Shown: positions 33,201 to 36,762 of the stretch, one piece after another
Layout of the letters: every line of letters begins with the position of its first letter
Position numbering within the stretch: the first letter of the stretch is position 1
NCBI GenBank assembly: GCA_028565635.1
Contig: JAOXYB010015854.1
Coordinates: 1-36,762, forward strand
From: Phoronis ovalis
Lineage: Eukaryota; Phoronida; Phoronidae
DNA length: 36,762 nt
Direction: 5' to 3'
The notes under the pieces: model-generated
What the model was told of the DNA's origin: nothing
Seen by the model: the letters and a program-made list of their open reading frames with translations, nothing else
The model's database searches: none
Translations under genes and position numbers: made by a program

Positions 33201-36200
33201 TTACAATATAATTGAACGTTTCATTGCATTTAAATTCGCAAGTTAGGTGTATGTCTGAGATTTTTGTTATTATTGAATGCATAGCAGGAACTATCACGAA
33301 AGGTAAAAATATCTATACTGTAATAAAAAAATCTATATTGTAATAAAGAACTAACCTCCACTCTTTTCAGATTCATTTCCTGTCACTGATTTTTCAGTTT
33401 TGAATCCAGCACCTGCCAGGCTAACAAGTGATGCCCACACATTTAATACAGCATCAGTGAGTGGCATCTTATCAACTTCAAAATGTTGTTCCGTGATCTG
33501 TAAAAAGGTGATTAAGATATATTTCTAGCATCTAAACTGCAGCTAGTCAAGAGCCAAGATAAATGCTTTAGGGCCGCTACGATATGTTTTATGTCTATTA
33601 TTGTCAAAATAGTTTTTAAAAGATTACACACCTTCAGCGTCTCATGTGTTATGAGAGCCTCCAGGTGGAGTTGCTGCATTGTTTTTATACAACAGATTTA
33701 ATTAGGTCAGTGCTTATACAGTATGGATAGTTTACCGTATAGTACTATGATTATTCTTTTCTGCCAAACACTTCAAAAGGTTTCATTCCAAATATTCAAA
33801 CTTTTAGTTTTAAATTTCGTAATAGTGTCAAGAAATAGATTTTCGTTATATTGTAGTCAGTGATAAAACTAATTTTAATTGTGTAAAAAGTATCAATATG
33901 TAATTTTTGAAGCTTACTGGTACAATTTCTTGTAGTTTACACATCTTTGTAGTGCCAAGTTCATGACAAAGCAGCGATATTTTCCCATTGTGAGATATAC
34001 CAGACATAGTTCCAACACCCCATTCTTCATGAATAGCTAATCCACCAAGACGAGGCCTTGCATCTATTCCACCAATCAGAGACAAGACTGCCATAACGGC
34101 GACTTGAGACTGTGAAGATGTGGATGCGACAGAATCACCAGTTTCAGAAGACTGAAAGAAGTTTTTTTGTATTTATTAGTTAGAAGCTAGTTACAAGTTA
34201 CCAGTTAGATATTTAAGGTAATTGCATAATTTTGCACTATATCTTGAAAATATAAACGGAACGAATATTATAGAATCAAATATCAGTCAAAAAAACAAAT
34301 ATTAAAGAAGTACTCAACTCTTTTCTTACCAGTATGTTGTTAATTAGAAAGCTGGTTTTCCAATGCACAAAACCTACACAGTTGACAATTACAATACTGC
34401 TATCATGACACTTGCTGAGATCAAAGTATGCATACATATTTATATATATATTATCAGCTTCTGCACAAATTTATTGTTACAGTACTAAAATGAATGCCTG
34501 ATTATCATATAGTGAAATTGCAATCATACGCAGGGGACGTATTATTAGGTAATTTTTTGGCTGAAACTCAAATTCGAGTACCTGTTGTACCTTGAGAAAA
34601 TCCACAACAAGATCTTCTATCAGTCCAAGGTGATTATGAATGAACAGGTTAATATGAGGGTTCCAGGTATCATGTGAGTGCAGCTTTCGTAGAAGTGTTA
34701 CCAACTCTTCAGCCACTGTGCTGGTGTAGGAAGCAGTTAATGATACATTGGCTTTGCCTCTCCGTTTTGCGATTTGTTCACCACCTACAAATAAAGTAAA
34801 ATGGCTCTACTAAATGTCACTGTCACTGCGATACAGTTACTAGAACACAGAAAGTATTGAAGAAGAAATTTATTTCACATAAGTCAGAGGTTGTCTAAAT
34901 TTTATATATGATTCAACTTCAAATTGGATATTTTTTGCAAAATTGGATGTATATTTTCAATATACCCAATTTTGAAAATATATCCAATTTTAAGTGATTT
35001 TAATGGTTTTTATATTTCTGGTGACAATTAACACAACTTCATATGAATTAATTAATGAAATTAAAAAACTACTGTAACTGTTGTATAATTTTAAGTACAA
35101 TTAGGGATCATATTTAGGGTCTATAGTTACACAAAAGGTTTCTATAGTTACACAAAAGGTTTCTAGTCAACATGTGGCACTGTTGCAATATTTAGTGAAT
35201 TGAGCCTCCATAAACCTATTGTTATTTCACTGTGGAGGAAGACCACAAAGCTGATCATGAGTGCACTATAATTTTACTACAAATAGTCACCAATAAAACA
35301 CTTACAAGTCGAAACCAAAATTGCCTGATAATTAAGCCTAAGCCTAGGTAATCGTAATTTTAATATTTTCACAATTATTTTTTAAATTTTTACATGCATC
35401 TTTTACATCCTAAATTCAACCCGCTAATGTTTTGCTGGTTGACTTATTTCATAGAAATCGTCTTACTAGTAAATTTGTATTATCTGCAACAGCCGTATTA
35501 TACCTAGCATTGTCCTCCGTCTCATGTTAAAATATAGCAAATGCTAATACAATCATGCTTACCGAGAGGCTGTAATGTAGGATCTGAAGAACATGTCATC
35601 AGTGCATGACCAAGAAAATGAAACAACCTGTCAACTAATTTTGTGATTCTACCAACTTCAGTACTCTGGTCCCATGATGGCAGTACATTCTGCAGCAAAC
35701 GCAAAATCAAAATCTGGAAAAAGCAAAACAAACAGGTTACACCATAATTTCTACATTCTTCACCTGGAATCGTATTGCTAGGGAACAAGAATATGATATG
35801 TTTCTATTTCTACTAACTGGAAAACCTGATTATTTACTTCTTTGGTCACTGTGGAATCACTGACATTCACTGATTATACACAATAATAAGAATTGCAGAA
35901 TATTACATAGTAATCTTGGCTCGACCAAGTACATGCAAATAATCTGCTACAGTTGTTTCCAGATTCGTGAACACTGCAAATATTCCTACGGGCAATTGTA
36001 TTACAAAAGGCAGATCTTAGTGGATAGGTATTGTTTTTGAGCCATTACATTTACCTCTCTTTGTAAGTTCTTCTTTTGTTCTCCTTCCTCATTCAGTATT
36101 TTCAAGAGTAGGTTTATCCACCTTGGAGTGCTTAATGCCTGGCATATCATAGGACTGTTTGCAATACTAGTAATGAAGCCTAATGTTGCCCATGTGTAAT

Positions 36201-36239
36201 GTTGCTCACGAGAAACTAATACCGTAGGGGACTGAGTAT
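8712..36239 (-). CDS. HERC2: HERC2, giant RCC1/HECT E3 ubiquitin ligase (C-terminal 46 exons)
   Basis: HERC2 transfers ubiquitin through a HECT cysteine and acts as a scaffold. In mammals it recruits RNF8 to DNA breaks and works with NEURL4 at centrosomes. Here 46 exons, 8,663 coding bases, join with every splice phase consistent. They give 2,886 complete codons before the stop, about the last 60% of a protein that is 4,834 residues in human. Domain order matches human throughout: UBA-like, CPH, Mib/HERC2-like, ZZ, DOC, RCC1 propeller 2, linker, propeller 3, HECT. The missing 5' part (propeller 1, cytochrome b5) must lie past 36762. All introns are GT-AG except one GC-AG. Introns not listed separately show nothing I recognise. 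Confidence 0.96.
12406..12407 (-). other. HERC2: GC donor of a GC-AG intron in HERC2
   Basis: The exon ends RIQ (CAG) and the intron begins GCAAGC. The next exon begins VKRSRSKGG after TATTTTAG. Human HERC2 reads [12 protein letters not shown] with no extra residue, so the boundary is fixed by both phase and homology. Confidence 0.88.
12408..12642 (-). CDS. HERC2: HERC2 exon between propeller 3 and HECT
   Basis: A single exon reading [20 protein letters not shown], an acidic insert, then [20 protein letters not shown] and [17 protein letters not shown]. It matches the human segment before the HECT domain almost residue for residue except in the loop. It begins phase 2 and ends phase 0 at the GC donor. 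Confidence 0.95.
12975..15983 (-). CDS. HERC2: HERC2 third RCC1-like propeller (7 exons)
   Basis: Exons 15785-15983, 15120-15334, 14745-14922, 14201-14324, 13822-13951, 13526-13665 and 12975-13218. The seven-bladed RCC1 pattern is clear: [109 protein letters not shown] and [17 protein letters not shown], each followed by an ACGSxHS-type core. In HERC2 this propeller is a protein-interaction surface. Introns 14325-14744 and 15335-15784 contain nothing recognisable. Confidence 0.96.
16780..21426 (-). CDS. HERC2: HERC2 linker between propellers 2 and 3 (9 exons)
   Basis: Exons 21255-21426, 20784-20994, 20300-20437, 19855-20046, 19354-19615, 18758-19048, 17958-18091, 17481-17606 and 16780-17051. 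Conserved blocks are [137 protein letters not shown] and [16 protein letters not shown]. The second and third exons (DAMVGS... to LTAEEV) are Ser/Thr-rich and poorly conserved, as in human. The WGWRFTVYP block resembles segments in other large ligases of the HERC/HECTD group. Function of the linker is not assigned. Introns 15984-16779, 17052-17480 and 17607-17957 show nothing firm. Confidence 0.95.
18134..18626. repeat. 22-bp minisatellite in HERC2 intron, spanning an assembly gap
   Basis: Repeats of GATACAATGATACAAGATCAGT and close variants fill the intron between exons 18758-19048 and 17958-18091. True array length is unknown because it is interrupted by the 100-N gap; some units are shortened to GATACAAGATCAGT. 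Confidence 0.95.
18260..18359. other. Assembly gap, 100 N
   Basis: Exactly 100 N inside the minisatellite, the usual placeholder for a gap of unknown size. The flanking exons join in phase, so no coding sequence need be missing. Confidence 0.98.
21851..24612 (-). CDS. HERC2: HERC2 second RCC1-like propeller (7 exons)
   Basis: Exons 24334-24612 (3' part), 23966-24047, 23561-23795, 23087-23264, 22676-22929, 22346-22490 and 21851-22076. Blades read [107 protein letters not shown] and [18 protein letters not shown]. Near-identity with human extends through the blade cores. Propeller 2 of mammalian HERC2 binds partner proteins. Exon edges fall at the same blade positions as in propeller 3. Confidence 0.96.
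24334..27069 (-). CDS. HERC2: HERC2 DOC/APC10 domain (3 exons)
   Basis: Exons 26876-27069, 25242-25439 and the 5' part of 24334-24612. Reads [64 protein letters not shown]-type [15 protein letters not shown], and [20 protein letters not shown]. This is the beta-sandwich fold of APC10, used for ligand recognition. A Glu/Asp- and Lys-rich linker (ASDNEDDN...TKKKPKQ) then leads into propeller 2. The intron between the first two exons (25440-26875) is the longest in the window, 1.4 kb, and holds a broken gene fragment. Intron 24613-25241 shows nothing recognisable. Confidence 0.95.
26230..26560 (-). pseudogene. Broken coding fragment in a HERC2 intron
   Basis: In HERC2 sense, one frame from about 26560 reads [35 protein letters not shown], a TGA stop (26444-26442), then [15 protein letters not shown] and [19 protein letters not shown], and stays open to about 26230. 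Composition (charged, helical, few low-complexity runs) looks like former protein. The TGA sits where a CGA Arg codon would fit. There are no splice sites linking it to HERC2. I do not recognise the family. Probably a retrocopy or transposon gene remnant; a chance frame is possible. Confidence 0.4.
27407..27750. mobile_element. Probable dispersed repeat with GC-rich inverted ends
   Basis: The ends are GC-rich and imperfectly inverted: CCCGGGGGGAAGCACTG at about 27411 and CAGTGCCCCCGGG at about 27736. The interior carries GATATTTCA four times (27507, 27538, 27641, 27676), mostly followed by GGGT-like bases. It lies in the intron between the ZZ and DOC exons and has no coding potential. A third CCGGGGG-TTTGCACTT variant lies just outside at about 27826. 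Transposon class unknown. Confidence 0.45.
27957..28093 (-). CDS. HERC2: HERC2 ZZ zinc-finger exon
   Basis: Reads [19 protein letters not shown] then [20 protein letters not shown] and NRITDPG. The CxxC pairs CDGC, CKQC and CEAC and the HKH are the expected zinc ligands of a ZZ domain. In mammalian HERC2 this domain has been described as binding histone H3 and SUMO. The exon begins phase 2 and ends phase 1. Confidence 0.96.
28503..28725 (-). CDS. HERC2: HERC2 Mib/HERC2-like SH3 fold exon
   Basis: Reads [54 protein letters not shown] and STHSGFT. Human HERC2 has the same segment between its CPH and ZZ domains. It begins phase 1, so a phase-1/phase-1 microexon could be inserted before it. The donor is CAC|GTAAGT. 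Confidence 0.95.
28981..29047. repeat. 33-bp tandem duplication in HERC2 intron
   Basis: Two copies of GTTTTATATCAGTAAAATGA... (starts 28981 and 29014), essentially identical. Confidence 0.9.
29330..29362 (-). CDS. HERC2: Candidate 33-bp cassette microexon of HERC2
   Basis: A polypyrimidine acceptor (TTTTCTTCTCCTTAG) and a perfect donor (GTAAGT) bound 33 bases. The flanking exons meet in phase 1, and 33 bases keep the frame, adding 11 codons: [17 protein letters not shown] with it, SSGNSS without. Human HERC2 has a short, variable loop at this point, between CPH and the Mib/HERC2-like fold. It may be an alternative, tissue-specific exon. No transcript evidence is available to me. Confidence 0.5.
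30380..31016 (-). CDS. HERC2: HERC2 CPH domain (2 exons)
   Basis: Exons 30855-31016 and 30380-30497. Reads [38 protein letters not shown], then [20 protein letters not shown] and [14 protein letters not shown]. The CPH fold is shared by CUL7, PARC (CUL9) and HERC2 and binds the p53 tetramerisation region in those proteins. Phases are 0/0 then 0/1. The intron 28726-30379 downstream is long and carries the microexon and a tandem repeat. Confidence 0.95.
31329..32141 (-). CDS. HERC2: HERC2 UBA-like domain (2 exons)
   Basis: Exons 31856-32141 and 31329-31525. Reads [16 protein letters not shown], a Ser/His/Pro-rich spacer and a basic patch ([10 protein letters not shown]), then [20 protein letters not shown] across the splice into [15 protein letters not shown]. 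The MGF loop and the WLLEH helix are hallmarks of a UBA domain that binds ubiquitin; the intron splits it. An acidic Ser/Asp tract ([21 protein letters not shown]) follows, in place of the human acidic stretch. Confidence 0.9.
32443..33497 (-). CDS. HERC2: HERC2 conserved region before the UBA domain (3 exons)
   Basis: Exons 33356-33497, 32884-33039 and 32443-32597. Reads [17 protein letters not shown], then [18 protein letters not shown] and RKILSQPSM, then [20 protein letters not shown]. These match human ILSQPAVQ- and [11 protein letters not shown]-containing helices. No named domain. Phases are 0/1, 1/1 and 1/0. Introns 32142-32442, 32598-32883 and 33040-33355 hold nothing recognisable. 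Confidence 0.92.
33632..33673 (-). CDS. HERC2: Possible 42-bp cassette exon of HERC2
   Basis: Between exons 33918-34151 and 33356-33497 (both phase 0 at this junction), 42 bases bounded by CAATGCAG and GTGTGTAAT encode [14 protein letters not shown] in frame. The acceptor has a weak pyrimidine tract and the human protein has no insertion here. Could be an alternative exon or chance. Confidence 0.25.
33918..34151 (-). CDS. HERC2: HERC2 exon with [12 protein letters not shown] motif
   Basis: A 78-codon phase-0/0 exon: a Ser/Thr-rich lead ([16 protein letters not shown]), then [38 protein letters not shown] and [10 protein letters not shown]. Human reads VIGGIDGRLRLGG and FGEGTVTRITPKGKI at the same place, a small beta-rich module of unassigned function. 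Confidence 0.94.
34591..36239 (-). CDS. HERC2: HERC2 most upstream exons in the window (3 exons)
   Basis: Exons 36055-36239, 35563-35713 and 34591-34784. Reads [20 protein letters not shown] and [13 protein letters not shown], then [16 protein letters not shown] and [19 protein letters not shown], then [20 protein letters not shown]. Human HERC2 has LLRLLQAVLPSWDKTE and LAEEVVALLRTLHSL here. The first exon starts in phase 1, so its preceding exon lies upstream and was not found before the window edge. Intron 34785-35562 contains only small repeats; intron 35714-36054 nothing recognisable. Confidence 0.92.
34939..34991. repeat. Imperfect hairpin in HERC2 intron
   Basis: Arms of about 22 bases, AAAATTGGATGTATATTTTC and its near complement starting TTTTGAAAATATATCC, flank a short centre. 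AT-rich; may be a degenerate foldback. Confidence 0.6.
35120..35164. repeat. 21-bp tandem duplication
   Basis: CTATAGTTACACAAAAGGTT occurs twice in a row (35121 and 35142) in a HERC2 intron. Confidence 0.9.
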
Positions 36240-36333
36240 CTGAAATGGGGAAAATGTCAAGTAACAAACATTTGTTTGATTGAAGGCTTAAGAGCCTATC
36301 ATATTTTACTTCTATCAGTTTGGTCCCTTACAA

Positions 36334-36594
36334 CTATTTGCTGATATTAAAATTAACTCTGTTTATTGTTGGTTTCAGCTGCTGAAGCCACTTGGCATGC
36401 TGGTGTTTTAAGTGACATCTGGGGGACAACCTCAATACATTGGTGTACTCAACTAGACATTCGGTGAGTTGTAAACAACTCCGAGAGTATACCACCCCCA
36501 GCCAAGAATACTGCCAGTTGGAGAGACTGGCCCTAGTGAAGTTTACAGCTGGTGAGAAGTAGATGCCTATTAAAAGCATGGACAATACAAGCAA
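36334..36594 (-). other. Open, GC-richer stretch of unknown nature in HERC2 intron
   Basis: In the intron upstream of the first HERC2 exon seen here, a - strand frame stays open for 86 codons (SNWQYSWLGVVYSRSC, LTECLVEYTNVLRL, HQHAKWLQQLKPT). The segment is visibly less AT-rich than its surroundings. No convincing splice pair joins it to HERC2 and I cannot match it to the human protein. It may be a dispersed repeat, an inserted fragment, or a missed exon. Confidence 0.25.
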
Positions 36595-36762
36595 TTATTA
36601 TAAAACTCTTCTAATTGCTTGCTGTATAATTTAAATACACATCCACTTTCTGCTCATACCATGTAACATCAGTATACAGCCAGAACTTAATGTAAACAGA
36701 TATTACAAAGATAATATGCAGTCTGAGCATGATCTGGAGCTGATTAGCTATCTTTTATTACA

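Noticed and set aside
8712-36239. Many + strand frames opposite HERC2 exons, e.g. 9420-9623, 18748-19026 and 20755-21012
   Set aside because: Mirror images of strongly conserved HERC2 exons; no splice sites or protein similarity of their own.

Overview
This is animal nuclear DNA, most likely from an invertebrate. Two intron-rich genes meet tail to tail: AIFM1 (apoptosis-inducing factor) on the + strand, about 1044-7464, and HERC2 (giant RCC1/HECT ubiquitin ligase) on the - strand, 8712-36239. Gene identities come from alignment by eye to the human proteins as I remember them. Exon edges come from GT/GC...AG sites and were checked for reading phase throughout. HERC2 is an animal-type gene. The AT-rich introns, mostly about 100-800 bp, and the small repeats would suit a sponge, cnidarian, placozoan or other invertebrate; I cannot narrow it further. 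A run of exactly 100 N at 18260-18359 shows this is an assembled scaffold.

Layout. Positions 1-48 may be the tail of an exon from another gene. Positions 101-1089 hold small inverted repeats. AIFM1 follows, with a candidate targeting-peptide exon at 1044, a membrane-anchor exon ending by 1524 and 13 further coding exons to the stop at 7464. A 231-bp near-perfect foldback element (1811-2041) lies in its second intron. Positions 7465-8711 are the shared 3' flank of both genes, with poly(A) signals facing each other. From 8712 to 36239, 46 HERC2 exons on the - strand join in one frame of 2,886 complete codons. In protein order they encode a region before the UBA-like domain, the UBA-like domain, the CPH domain, a Mib/HERC2-like SH3 fold, a ZZ zinc finger, a DOC/APC10 domain, RCC1 propeller 2, a long linker, RCC1 propeller 3 and the HECT domain with its catalytic Cys. 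The N-terminal part of HERC2 (first propeller and cytochrome-b5 domain) lies beyond the right edge.

Function. AIFM1 is an FAD/NADH oxidoreductase anchored in the inner mitochondrial membrane. It supports respiratory-chain assembly and can act in cell death. HERC2 is a ubiquitin ligase and scaffold known from DNA-damage signalling and centrosome work. I see no functional link between them beyond being convergent neighbours.

Points most worth a second look: (i) the AIFM1 anchor exon can either stop early, giving a short membrane peptide, or splice on into the enzyme; (ii) the foldback arms carry a hammerhead-ribozyme-like core; (iii) HERC2 has a phase-proven GC-AG intron; (iv) a 33-bp in-frame microexon lies next to the CPH domain; (v) intron positions match between propellers 2 and 3; (vi) a broken gene fragment and a repeat element sit in introns around the DOC-domain exons.
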